In this document: positions 1 to 11,319 of the stretch, piece after piece
Layout: the number at the start of each line of letters is the position of its first letter
Position numbering within the stretch: position 1 is the stretch's first letter
Assembly (NCBI GenBank): GCA_947034885.2
Contig: OX344752.2
Location: 30,548,386 to 30,612,385, forward strand
From: Thuidium tamariscinum
Lineage: Eukaryota; Streptophyta; Bryopsida; Hypnales; Thuidiaceae
Direction: 5' to 3'
DNA: 64,000 bases
Translations under genes and position numbers: made by a program
Notes under the pieces: model-generated
What the model was told of the DNA's origin: nothing
Databases searched by the model: none
The model's input: the letters and a program-made list of their open reading frames with translations, nothing else

Positions 1-958
1 ACTTTGCAAACATTTTCAAACAACCTTATAAATTTGTAGTAGACTACTATAGGAATTTCTGGAAAAATTCAACCCATTTGTCCATGTAAATTGCGAGATG
101 ATAACATTTGAAATAAGAAAAAACAACACCTTTGGACCCGATCTATAGGATCATTATAGTCAACTTTGTGGAAAAAGAGGCACTATCCAACTTTGTAGGA
201 ACTTAGAGGTAGGTAATGTCTATTACTTGTATATTGATATTCAAAGATAATGAAGGTTTCCAACATACCCCAGAACATGTTGCACAACTTAGAGGTGTCC
301 AATTTCTTAAGGAGAACTCATTTTTGGAAAGAATTAAAATCCTTGTAGTCAATACAAAGATTCACTTCTCTTAATCAAACACTAAAAGACTTTCTTTTTT
401 AAAATTAAGGTTTTTCTAATGAATTTTTACTAGAATTTTTACTAATTGTTCTAAAATTATGTTAAAATTTCCATTATTAGTGAATTGATTGAAAAATAGA
501 ACACACATCTTCTTTCATTTTCAACCACATATTATTATTTTTTACTATCATGAAAGTGTGTGGAAAATATTTTGGCTCATTTGGCTTTATAAATTGCAAG
601 ATATAAGCATTTAAAGTTATTGAAAAACAATTCACAACTTGCTTGATTGCTTGTCCTCTCTATTAGTATGCTATCCAAAGTTGCTTGCCCATAAAAATTC
701 ATTTGATTACTTAATTGGAAAAAAATATTCATTTAGGAGAAGCTTACAAAAATGTGCATTTTTGCTAACAATTTCACTTTCATCCACTCAAAATAGACTT
801 CATAGAAACCTTCCCAAACTTCCAAAAAGCTCTACAAGAAACTTAAAGAATTTAAGGGTTTACAATAAATCCTAAAGAAAAAAATCAAGTATTTTCAAAC
901 AATTTTAGTGTTACAAATTTATTAATGATATATTTACATTATTAAATTGAATTCTAGT

Positions 959-1146
959 CACTATAAGAGGAAGAGGTGTTTTAAATATAGTCCTATAGTT
1001 AATGATCTTTTAGGAGATTTTCAATACAGTTTCATTAAAAATTTGTATATTTTTAAAATATTTTTACTGAAAATCTCCTAAAATATCACTACTTATATAA
1101 CTATACTATTAGGATTATATTCAAAACATCCCTTTCTCTTATAGTA
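959..1146. mobile_element. T5 CACTA-type foldback MITE
   Basis: The segment folds on itself. The left end reads CACTATAAGAG and the right end is a near-complement ending CTCTTATAGT; inner arms around TTTTAGGAGATTTTCA also pair. A second copy is at about 22448-22655, where one end reads CACTACAAGAG on the minus strand. CACTA-type ends suggest a non-autonomous En/Spm (CACTA) element, but the target duplication is too decayed to read. Confidence 0.65.
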
Positions 1147-2151
1147 ACCCCTATTTAACTAATTATGAATATATTTATAGTTTAGAAATAATGTTGCATC
1201 TTTAGGTGAATGATGAAATATAGAAACATACATATGTAAATGTTTCACATGTAGATTTTTGAGTTTAAAATTGATCAAAAATATAATTTTGAATCACATT
1301 AAATTTAAAAAAAAATAAAAAATAGACAAGTGTTGATTGCTAGCCAATACATTTTCAATCACAGAGACTATCTATAATTTGTGAATTTTTCTATAATTAT
1401 TTAAAGATGGATTTAGTGAATGATATTGGTTATTTCTTGAATTTGTAGGGAAATTTGTTTCAAATATGTATTACACCAACGTAATATATTTTGAGACTTT
1501 GACATTTCCTTCTAAGACTAGTTTTTGGCCTTTAATTAATTAATTTTTTTATTTTTTATTTTTTATTTCATTTTTGTCTCTTTTGTCTTTTGTGAGAAAG
1601 AAAAAACAAAGAAGAAAAATTATATTTTCTATAGGGTTCAAATTATGCGAATGTCATTTTCATGAATAGAATCTTTATAAAATTGTTGATGATTTTTATT
1701 CTTATTAAAAGCTTCCAATCATCCCTAAAAATGAATATTACACTATAATTTGAAGCTGTGAACATGCAACCACATTTCAAAGTATAGAGTGGTAAGGAAA
1801 TTTGGTTGATACTATGATATTCCATATATGATTGTAGAGTCTAATGCAACTATAAACGTCTTATTTAAATTTTCTTTTAAAAACTTATAAGACTTCTATA
1901 GCTTGAATGCCCGCTTGAATGTTATTGACCTAAAACAAATAGAAGTTCTATAATTAATGTTTCATGTACATTCTCAGATTCAATGAAGTAAGTAGGCCAA
2001 AATTGCCATTGCTCCAAAGTTGTAAACCCAATTTGAAGATCCAATTCAATACCCTACTATAATAAAATCTATACAATAGTCAACATTATGACAATTCATT
2101 GACTTAAGGGAAGTTTTTGGCAATTACCATTGCAACCGTGTAAAAAATTAA

Positions 2152-3053
2152 TCCCTAAAGTTCTAAGACCTTTTCTTGATAAAACAAACATTCAAAATTC
2201 CCATTTCTATTGCAAAGAACAAAAAAATTTACTTATTTTATTTGTTTATTTTGCATATCCAACCATAAGATTCTTAATGTTAGAATGTATATAGAAGATA
2301 TTTCAAAAACATTGGTTCCTTACATTACAAGATATTTGAGTTTAAAGTTAGAAAAACAAACTTTTTGCACCTTGCTTGATTAGATTTTTTTAGCTTTGAA
2401 TCTTCTAAGCTTAAAATTTTTGCACTACAACTTTTGAATTTCTATTTTTCATATTGAATAACTGAATAAAAACTTCAATATTTAGAAAAAAACAACAACT
2501 TGATTTTCATCCTTAAAAAAATATTATATAAAATAAAATAATATAGAGTACAAGATAGAAAGAAAACTAAATTCTTAATTGTTAAGATGGAATTGAAACC
2601 CACTAATTCCAACAATTAAATTATTCTAGCAAGTATATTAAACTATATAGAACATGTTTCTTCTTCAAATAGTGAAAATTGAGTTAAAATTGAAATCTAC
2701 AGGTTATTTTTCAAAATTTAAGATGCTCTAAGTGCTTGCAAAACAAGACTTTCCATGACCTAGTCTAAATAGAATGAATAAATGCTTTCTATGTAGACAA
2801 AAGTATTTCTACAAGAAACAAAATTTAAACAAAATTATTTTGAGTTCTTGTGATTTTTTTTGTATTGCTTTGCAAACTACTTTTAGGACTCAAGGTAGCA
2901 TAATATTTTATCCTAGGCACTAATTAAAATAGAAATCATATTTCTTAAAAGCTAATGCATTTTTCTATTTTCAAAAAAATTTCAAAAAATTTCATAAAAA
3001 ATAGTGATCATGAAAACTTGTTGAGGTTGAAGGGACATTTAGGACTTTAGGGA
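2152..3053 (+). mobile_element. T1 element (TTAA family), decayed copy
   Basis: It starts TCCCTAAAG just after a TTAA at 2148-2151 and ends CTTTAGGGA just before TTAT at 3054-3057, the expected TTAA with one change. The length of 902 bp and internal stretches (for example around 2560-2610, a 'taagatggaattgaaa' passage) match the better copies at 9096-10018 and 11480-12393. There is no transposase frame, so it is non-autonomous. Confidence 0.7.
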
Positions 3054-3600
3054 TTATAGAAGCTACTTTAGCATGATGAGAGCAAGCCTTTAACAAGGAT
3101 AACAACCAGAAGCTATATAATTCTAATTTGAAGACCTCACAAAATGGCTCTCTTCCCTCAAAACAAATGAGAAATATTCTCTATATTAGAGGTACCCATT
3201 ACTAACAAACACACCATCAATAATAAATAGGGTACCCTATTCCAACCAAGATTGGAATGGATTTCTGTTTTCTCCTTCGAATGTCTTGTCTTTGTGTTTT
3301 TTTCAAGGTTTGGACCTATAAATTAATAACACATAAGTAAGCACAAAAGTAGGAAGTAATTAGTGAAAAATTAGTTCTTGATTTATTAGAATTGAATGAC
3401 TCTAGATGTTGGTCATGAGTGAAGCCTAACTTTTGCCTTTCAAAATTCATAGCAATTTCAATTCTATAGATAAAACTACCAAATTTTTTGCAATCCCCAT
3501 TATTTTTGTCAATGCACCTCTAAAATATTTGCTTTGCTTTGCACTACCGAAGATCATGTCCAAATGTGCTTATTTTATCGGCTATGGGTACCTCTACCAT

Positions 3601-4446
3601 ACTTTGAGGTCTAATTGAAAAATAATTATGAATTCAATAAGTATAAATATGCAATAGTCAAAGGATCGGCAATAGGTCATCCTTCTATTGCCCCTCATAT
3701 GGTAACTAATTTTGTACATTTGAACATGATGGTACAATTCCTTTGTCCAAATCAAGTTAAAATATAGATATCCACTTCTTCAAACTTTGGTCATATGACA
3801 CTTTTCATTGAACTCTTCAATGATCATATTTTTGTTATTTAAAAGGGGTGTTTTTTAATATGAAAGACATGTTTATAGATGTTCCCTATGTATCCATGCA
3901 ATCAAATCAAAAAGATTCATCACCAACTTTTTTACAATAAAATGTTATATAAAATTAGGAAAATTGACTTGAAAACTTCACCAAAAGAAAAGGATTTTTC
4001 ATTTTTAAAACTGAAATTTGGTATGCTTGATTGGGATTCGGTAAAAATTGAGTGATAATTACACAAACTTGTCAAAAAAAAAGCCAATTTTATTCTCTAT
4101 TATGTACGAATCTTGGATCGGCTCAAAAACGCAGTTAGTAAGCTTTTAGGACCCAACTGTACGCTTCAAGCAATAAAAATCACTCATAACAAGAAAAGGC
4201 TCAAAAGTCCGTGTTGCAAAAAGTACGGGAACTCAACAGTTCCAGTTCCCAAGCCGCCAAAATAACTCATTCAAACCTAAGGAACTCCTCTCACCAATCC
4301 ACACATAACTTAAAATGTAAAATTGGGTACTACCAACATCCAGAAGTCCGGTATTGTGTCTGACACTCATCTAGATCTAAACTGATAACTGGAAACTCAT
4401 CTAGATCGAAACTGAATGATGTGCATAAAACGCGTGTTTTGCTCCC
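3601..4446. other. Intergenic, no gene seen
   Basis: The AT-rich part up to about 4090 shows no recognisable feature. From about 4100 the base composition becomes more balanced towards the eRF1-like gene and probably includes its downstream flank. I found no protein-coding exon or RNA gene here. Confidence 0.5.
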
Positions 4447-4714
4447 TCAAATACTTCTCTCAAATGTTGTGTCGAACGCAAAAACCGACCTTAAGGTAAG
4501 GGAAAAATAATGAAAGATCCATAACTTAGTTTCCTCCATTTTAACACCAGCCTTCAGTTCCAAAAGTTTCCCTCGGACGCCTGCCACGACTTTACTCAAA
4601 CCCTTCCGTTGAGCGTATCCCCTGAAGTAATAACCTCGATATAAAGTTAGGGTACCTTCTTCAAGGAAAGGAGAGACGGACATGGGCGACAACCGCAATG
4701 AACGCTCTGCTCAT
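4447..4714 (-). other. Probable 3' region of the eRF1-like gene
   Basis: This sequence lies directly after the eRF1-like stop codon on the minus strand. It holds an 83-codon open frame with no recognisable similarity. Position and composition fit a 3' untranslated region. I did not locate a specific polyadenylation signal. Confidence 0.35.
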
Positions 4715-6720
4715 CTAGTTATCCTCATCACGATCACCGTCCTCTCCATCCGAAACTTCGTCCAACGTACGCATATCCAGCTGGTATCGCAAAATACCTC
4801 CAATACCTCCAAAACCTCGGCAAAACTGCGATCCTTCCTGTAATCACGAACAGAAACAAAATTCCCACAGTTGAATATGTAACATTCCTCCAGGTTGATA
4901 CTTGTCATCTTAATTTGTCTCATGAGAGCAAAGTCATGAAAATGCTAATCAACAAACGCAGTACGTAAAAGCTGTCAAAAATAATATTGGTATCCGGCAC
5001 AAACTACAAAGGTATGCTGCCACGTACTACAGACATCCCTTAACACACCTGTGTGTTCTTCGTCACAAACTCTAACGTGCAGCCAAATTGTTTGTACTCG
5101 TTGGCAAGCCACTCCGGAAGCGATAGCTTTTCCTGAACCTCCAACTCTGCTTCAGTTTCAGCTTCCCTAAAGCTGCAGCAGTTAATTTAGCAGGAAATTA
5201 AACAGTCAGGCTACTGTGTACTGACTCCTTGTGAAACTCTGAAACCAGAGCTAGAAAACAGAACCAGAGATAATATTCAGATAGTAAGTGCTCACATCTC
5301 TCTTAAACCACTACTCGACCCAACCAGTATAAGATAATGCGAAAAAAGTCTAGGTGGTGAAGAAAAAGACTCCCTCAACTGACACCAAACTTCCACAAAG
5401 CGGATAAAAATGTTAGAATTATGCTACTCTATTGGCGGTTCACTGAACTGCCAAGCTTTGCATAGCGAATTTGGGTCATATCAACGCTAGCTTGTGGCAT
5501 ACGTTTGTGCAACAAAATTACAACCCTCCAACAAACTAGTATCCAAACAGCTTCCAGGATCCGAACTTGTCTCCTCGCAAATTAACTTGATGACCTCATA
5601 TCAGCGGTATCCTAAATATAAATAAGATTTCGTTGTTCGTTGTTCTCGCTTCACAACAAGAAAATACAACTACATCACTCCCTCTCCTCGAGAATCCCTT
5701 ATCTCAAGCAAATCACCGAAATCAATTTGGACTACAATAGGGGCAGCATAATTATCTTCTTACATACTTCGATTGGTCGACCTCTTGTTCTTTGCTCAGA
5801 TGCTTGATCACGAGTTCCCCAGTGACTGCGTTCTTCAGAACATACCGATTCGTTTCCAGTCCCTCCCACACGAGCAAAGTCTTCAAGGCCCCCATCTCCA
5901 GAGCCCACAGCGTGTCGTCGACCCCATAGATGTACTTCCCGGTATCCGCAACAATCTCATCGAAGTACTTCCCTAGTACCCTCTTCTCGTGGTACCACTT
6001 CGGGTTCGCAAGAATCTCCGTCGACCACTCGATGGCTCGGTCAAACCCGTCATCTCTACCGTCACGTACGTTCACCACCTCCAGTATTATGTCTTGTAGC
6101 CGAGGGTCAAGCATAGCACCCTTACAAAGCTCCGTCATGAAACCGCGTGAACCGGCAAGGATCAGACCTGCATTGAACACAGGCAACGACGTCAAGAGGC
6201 TGGCCTTAATTAATTTCCTGCAAATGCTGCAACATAACATGCCATCCAAGATCTTCGACTTCTACTACAAGAATCCGACTAGCTGGTCAAAGACGCGCGC
6301 CACTTTGGGGCCAAGTGCCATGCAATTCACAATTAAGAAGCGAGCGAAATCCCGAATCCGAGCTCTAGCTGAAAAAAACGCGATCGGACAACTGCAATAA
6401 TGAACCCTCGCCTTCCAAACCGTCATACCAAACACATTAGGCTGACTTGTTGCTGGATCAATGTAAAACTGAGTCGCCAGCTCTGCCGATTTCCTCATGT
6501 GTTCGTGTATCCTCTCCATTCGCAAAGAGGCAAGACGCAGAGCTAGAGCAGCGTGCCTCGGGTGCCCGCTTGGGTGCCTCCTCGGCAGATCCACCGTCAA
6601 CTTGTGCAACACTTCTCGTGTACTCCCGCACAGTGTCCCGAACAAAGTACCATGAGTACAATTCATAATAATAATGAATCCAAACTTCAAATCGGAATCC
6701 ATGCTTGATATCCCTTCCAT
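4715..6720 (-). CDS. Truncated eRF1-like peptide chain release factor lacking GGQ (four exons)
   Basis: Exons by eye are 6720 or 6702 to 6429, 6167-5768, 5172-5049 and 4837-4715. From the ATG at 6702 they join into 306 codons without a stop (312 from the in-frame ATG at 6720), with phases agreeing at every junction (donors GTATGA, GTATGT, GTGTGT; acceptors end in AG). eRF1 recognises stop codons in the ribosome and triggers peptide release. Visible family blocks: [21 protein letters not shown], then [47 protein letters not shown] and the C-terminal [10 protein letters not shown] with an acidic tail. Usual length is about 435 residues. The N-terminal domain (NIKS, YxCxxxF) is absent, and the GRGGQ loop is replaced by a longer HPSGHPRH stretch, so classical hydrolysis activity is unlikely. 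Transposon-like ends start about 40 bp upstream of 6720. It may be a recent pseudogene or a derived paralogue. Confidence 0.85.
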
Positions 6721-7259
6721 TGGACTCCTTGCAACTCCTTGCAACTCCTTACAAAAATATTTAACCCTTAAATGCCCGGACTGGTGACTGTAGAAATCAT
6801 CGCCTTTTATTTTTATTATTTTTATTTTTATACTTAACTTATTGTGTGACATTGTCTATTTGAAAAAAGAAAAAAGAAGTGAGGGTTCCATAGAATCATC
6901 TAAATAATAGCAATTTTACATGCTTAACCCCTAAAATTGATGGTTTTGACTATGTTTTCAACAAACTCATTCCAAAACTACCATTTCTAATACATGCACC
7001 AAAACTTAGGTAAAGAAACATGATATATATATATATATATATAATATGTATTGAACATTGTTTGGAAATTGGAATCTTTAGTTTTTGTATTTTGTGTTTT
7101 TACATCATGTTAGAGATTTAATTAATTATTTAGAGAAAATTAAATTGATTTAAGAATTGAACTCAAGAAAAATTTCCTCTTAAATACAAATAGTTTTCAT
7201 TATCGTCTTCCTTTAATGTAAGATTAATGCAATTTTTTGAAATTTGACTCATAAGCATA
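6704..7259. mobile_element. Two T1-like left ends upstream of the eRF1-like gene, plus (TA)n
   Basis: TTAACCCTTAAATGCCC at 6761 and TTAACCCCTAAAATTG at about 6923 both resemble T1 left termini. The second continues with text similar to the left part of the T1 copy at 9096. No matching right ends are seen nearby, so both look truncated. A 10-bp unit (gcaactcctt) occurs about three times at 6722-6750, and a short (TA)n tract lies at about 7023-7042. The exon start of the eRF1-like gene is within about 40-60 bp of the first terminus. Confidence 0.5.
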
Positions 7260-8330
7260 AGAGGATTTTTGGGCCTCTAAGAAATTGTTTTAGGATTGTT
7301 CTTGGGTGATTGTAAGAAACACTTGTACTATTTTGTATCACACGTTACATGCAAATCTGTTTTTTGGCTATAACTTTTGTGTTTTGACTTCAATTGACTC
7401 AAGATTTGTAGGGAAGGTACTAATTACTATCATAAACCTTTCATAATTTTTTCATAATTTTCAAAAATAATTTACTATACAAAAATAGACCCCGATTGGA
7501 TGTCATATTGTCACATTTGGTAGTTTAGGGGTTTTAAATACTATGAAGTACCTTTTTTGAATGATTTTGAGGTGAAATTTGAATGAGATGGTATTCTAAT
7601 ATACTTCTAGCTCTCTAGGCAAGGATTTTCAAAAATAGTTAATTTTATGTGGTATGGAGGTCTACAAAGTGAGTTCTCTTCTACTTGTATTTTGAAACAT
7701 ATAAAATATTATTTTGGTGGGTTTTTTCGTGAATGATCATCTCTATAAATTTGTTGCAAATCGCCACTTTTTATTTTTTGAAAATATCTATTTTTACTAT
7801 TTTTTCCTAATTAAAACATGAAGATATGTATTTTCTAGAGGTTTGGCACTTTTCAAGTTTTCCTACTTAGAGAATTTTTCTATCCATTTCCTTTGGTGAA
7901 AACCTTCATTTTAGAAGAATATACATTATTCTTATTTTTTTAATTTTAAATTAATTTTTAAATTTTAAAGTACTCCCGAAAAAATCAACCAAGTGCAACC
8001 AAATTGGCAGATGTTTCTTGCAATCACCGTCCTTGAAATTGTTTCTACTATTGTAGACCAACTTCTATTGGTTTGAATTTTGAATTTTGAATTTCTTTTT
8101 GAATTCCAAATTTTTTAGAATTTATTAAAAATCCAAAAAAATGATTTAAAGAAAATTCAAATTTAAAAGAATTAATTAATAAATAACTCAAATAATTAAT
8201 TAATATTCTCTGACATGTCAATTGCCCAACCCCATTAGCTTGTTGATGTGGCAACATTCACAATGTTTCCATAGTGTTTTTAGCCTTTGGAAACTCACAA
8301 TCTTCTAAACCTGCTAGTAAGAAATCTTCT
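7260..8330 (+). mobile_element. T4 element (TA / AGAGGATTT ends) holding a T3 insertion
   Basis: The left end is TA (7258-7259) followed by AGAGGATTTTTGGG; the right end is GAAATCTTCT followed by TA (8331-8332). It corresponds to the compact copy at 18643-18997 once the nested T3 element at 7305-8028 is removed; the shared inner text runs 'aaattgttt...tagacca...ggtttgaatttt' and a terminal 'gacatgtcaattg' block. No coding capacity is seen. TA duplication suggests a Tc1/mariner-type MITE, but the superfamily is not certain. Confidence 0.65.
7305..8028 (+). mobile_element. T3 element nested in T4, 724 bp
   Basis: Ends are GGTGATTGTAAGAAACACTT and CTTGCAATCACC, an inverted repeat. Flanks GTTCTTG (7298-7304) and GTCCTTG (8029-8035) look like a 7-bp target duplication with one mismatch. 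The intact T4 copy at 18643 reads through this point without the insert, which confirms the borders. Related copies are at 14263-14982 (reverse), 19734-21499, 20101-20855, 21505-22046 and the hairpin form 49561-50653. No transposase frame. Confidence 0.75.
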
Positions 8331-8469
8331 TATACAACTAGTGGGGTCTTGTGCACTTATTCAAGTATTTTCCATAATTAACCTAAGTATTCTTTTAATT
8401 TTTAATTTTTAGAATTTATTTTTAATTAAATTTAATTCATAGAAACAGAATTCAATTCAAAAACCATAA

Positions 8470-9091
8470 CTTTCACAGTTAGAAATCAAAAGTACTAAAG
8501 AACTTTGGTGCATTTCTACTCATTGAGAGCCTTTTGGCAATGCCAAGAATGACATCCAAAGAACTCCTATACTCCATATTCTATAAATTAAATCAATTTA
8601 TTGTCTTAAAAATTGCTCAAAAATCCATCATTCATCCAAAAGCAATGATACAAATTTGATACAATCCTCATCATGTCAAAACTCTCCAATAGGTTAAAGA
8701 AAATGACTAGTGAACACATTGCCACGAATATTGCAACATTGCATTCAAAACAAACTAGAACAAATGTTCTCATTATATCTCTACTTTTACTTTTATTCAA
8801 CTTTTACTTTGCAAACATTTTCAAATTTACAATCATACAAATTTGTAGTAGACTACCATAGGAATTTATAGAAAAATTTCAACCCATTTCTCCATAATGT
8901 AGATTGTGAGATGACAAAGTTTGAAATTAGAAGAAAAAACTTTTTGGCCCTACCTATAGGGTCATTACAGTGTTAGTCAACTTTGTAAAGGAGTCACTAT
9001 CCAACTTTGTAGGAACTTCAAGTATTAGGTAGGTAGTTATGTACAATTTTTATAGGCATATAGGTAGGTGTAAATACTTCATTTTATGGTT
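8470..9091 (+). repeat. Long dispersed repeat, partial copy 2
   Basis: About 8600-9060 matches the reverse strand of about 23900-24280 and the opening bases of the window. The stretch 'aggtaggtagttatgtacaa' near 9030-9052 (one strand) is the empty version of the site filled by the T2 element at 23362, so this copy serves as the uninserted reference. Open frames here (8606-8861, both strands) do not resemble known proteins. Confidence 0.65.
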
Positions 9092-9095
9092 TTAA

Positions 9096-10018
9096 CCCCT
9101 AAAGGACCGAGGCCTTTTTTCTGTCAAAAACCTCTCAAAACTGCCATTTCTGTTGCATTCATCCAAGAAAACAAAAAATATTTTTTTTAAAGAATCTAAC
9201 CGTAGGATCTTGTACTTAACTTGATTGAGATCAAGTGGTAAAAATTTCATGAAGTTTGACCGTACAGATTGGAAGATATGAGCATTCAAAGTTGGAAATA
9301 CAAGTTTTTTTGACTTGTGGTTTGCAATTTCAGATGACTTTGACTGGAATTTGTATTAAAAAATTGCACTATAGACTTTGAATTTATAATTTTTTGTATT
9401 AATAAATTGAGTTGAGAGTCTAGGAAATAAATTTCACACAAAAAACACTTGATTTTCATTCTTTAAAAAATTGTTAAGTAGATGTAGGTCCAAGATTGAA
9501 AGAAAAACTAAATGGTTAATAACTCTAAGATGGGATTGAAATACACTAATCCCAATGGTAAGATTGTTCTAGAAAGTAAACATAACCTTGTCCAACAATT
9601 TCTTTTGAAAAATTGTGAAAATTGCATTAAAAAATGAATCCTATAAGTTATTTTTTCAAGAAATTGTTTAGATTGCCCGAAAAATAAGATTGTCCATAAC
9701 TTTCTCATTATAAGTCCAAATAGAGTGAATCAAAGCTTCACATGTAGGCAAAAATATATTATTTTAGAAAAAAAAATTAAAATTTTTTTTTTTGACTTTT
9801 TGCAAGAAAAAAAATCTGCCCGCCGAATGAAAATTTGGGCTTTTTGTGGTATAACTTTTGCTCCCGGTCACCAATTGAAATAAAAATTACATTCCCATGA
9901 AGCTAATCAGTTTTCCTATCTTATGAGAAAGTTTCAAAAAGATTCATTAAAAATTGAGGTCTACGGAACCTGCCCGAACTCCAAATTGTCCCCCGAGGGG
10001 ACAATGGTCCTTTAGGGG
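9096..10018 (+). mobile_element. T1 element, best-preserved ends, 923 bp
   Basis: Both sides carry TTAA (9092-9095 and 10019-10022). The termini are CCCCTAAAGGACC and GGTCCTTTAGGGG, a perfect 13-bp inverted repeat. TTAA duplication with CCC/GGG termini is the signature of the piggyBac superfamily. The interior is AT-rich with no transposase frame, so the copy is non-autonomous. It lies at the end of the partial dispersed repeat copy. Confidence 0.8.
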
Positions 10019-10022
10019 TTAA

Positions 10023-11310
10023 AGAGGATAATAGGATATTTGTTTATAAAATGCATAAAATATCTAGCCAAGCTTACTATAAATGGTCAACATACATCCT
10101 TAGAAAAGGATACTATGACTAGTTTTCTTTAATTAAGTGTAATTTTCAAATATTAGGCAATATAAAGGGATAATTCCTTAAAAAATTAGGCAAGAATTAT
10201 TAGAATTATTTATTGACAAAGCTACTAATTAGGTACAATATTCCTTACTACAATCCGAACTAATTTTAATTTCAATTACAATTGAATATGTAAAGTTTTA
10301 ACCATTTCTTAATGTTTTCACATTTTTGCTAATATATTTATAAATCTACATTATTTAGGTTAGTCTCATTAAATTGAACAAAAAAGGAAATGTGATTTAA
10401 AAAAAGTTAAGTATTGCTTTGGAAGAATGAAAAATATTATGGTCTAAAAAACCTATGGAAGTTCTTTATTTATCAACCATAATTGGGACATTGGAGAGCT
10501 AAAATAATTAAGTCCCAAGCTACAATGAAAAATTGCTCACACCTAGATTTCATCATAGTAAGCTAATATGAAAATGTCCCCAAAGTTTGTACATGATACA
10601 ATAAATGACACTACTATTGGTCATCTAATTTTGACTTTTGAATTCAAATTCAAATTATCTATTTCTTTGTTGTTTATGTTTATACTAAGAACTTTATTTT
10701 ATTCTCCCTGGATTAAATATTTGTAACATTTGATTTTGAATATCAATATACTAAATTGTTGTAAATAGTGTATACTTTTGCTACATGTATCACCACAATA
10801 TATTTATCTATGTCAATAAATCATTTCCAATGTGCACACTCAAATACTGGATAATAATCTTTCAACTTATTATACAAAATAATGATGAATTAATAAGTAC
10901 TATAGCTTTGATTTCTATACTATGGCAATGATTTCAAATGAAGGTTTAAAGCCAGCTTGGTGATGGAGATTTTCAAATGAATATTAAAGCCAAGAAAACA
11001 TTAGATTTTTATTGAAAATGGGTAGATGCATGGTTGGGTGTCTCAATATATTGTGTCACAAGATTGATTTGAAAAGGAATATGCATTTAAATAAATATCA
11101 CACAAATTATTGTAATTTTATATGCTATTTTCGGATTAAAAAAAATTAAAAAGACATCTATATTATGTTATGAAAACCAATGCTTATCAATATTGGTTTA
11201 TTGACTTTTAAGAGATAAATGTATAGACTATTACAACAATTAAATTTAATGCATATGGATTTTTTTAATACATAAATAAATAGAAATGGTTTATACTATC
11301 TAATGTAAGT
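10023..11310. other. AT-rich intergenic DNA, nothing recognised
   Basis: No exon, structural RNA or inverted-repeat element could be supported here. The stretch is uniformly AT-rich with many stop codons in all frames. Confidence 0.5.
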
Positions 11311-11319
11311 GTACATGAA

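Larger units (their letters stand above)
1..3600 (+). repeat. Long dispersed repeat, copy 1 (cut by the window edge)
   Basis: This AT-rich stretch matches, in reverse orientation, the segment at about 22060-24290, and its first part also matches about 8600-9060. Shared landmarks include the text around 60-215, the T5 foldback at 959-1146, and the stretch at 3430-3600, which matches 22060-22210 reversed. Roughly 1330-3420 has no counterpart in the 22-24 kb copy, so it is either inserted here or deleted there, and it contains a T1 element. I see no convincing protein-coding exon; the short open frames at 639-875 and 3433-3618 look incidental. The repeat class is unknown. Confidence 0.7.

Noticed and set aside
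5773-6400. Plus-strand open frames of 67 and 156 codons
   Set aside because: They lie antisense to the well-supported eRF1-like exons and show no family features.
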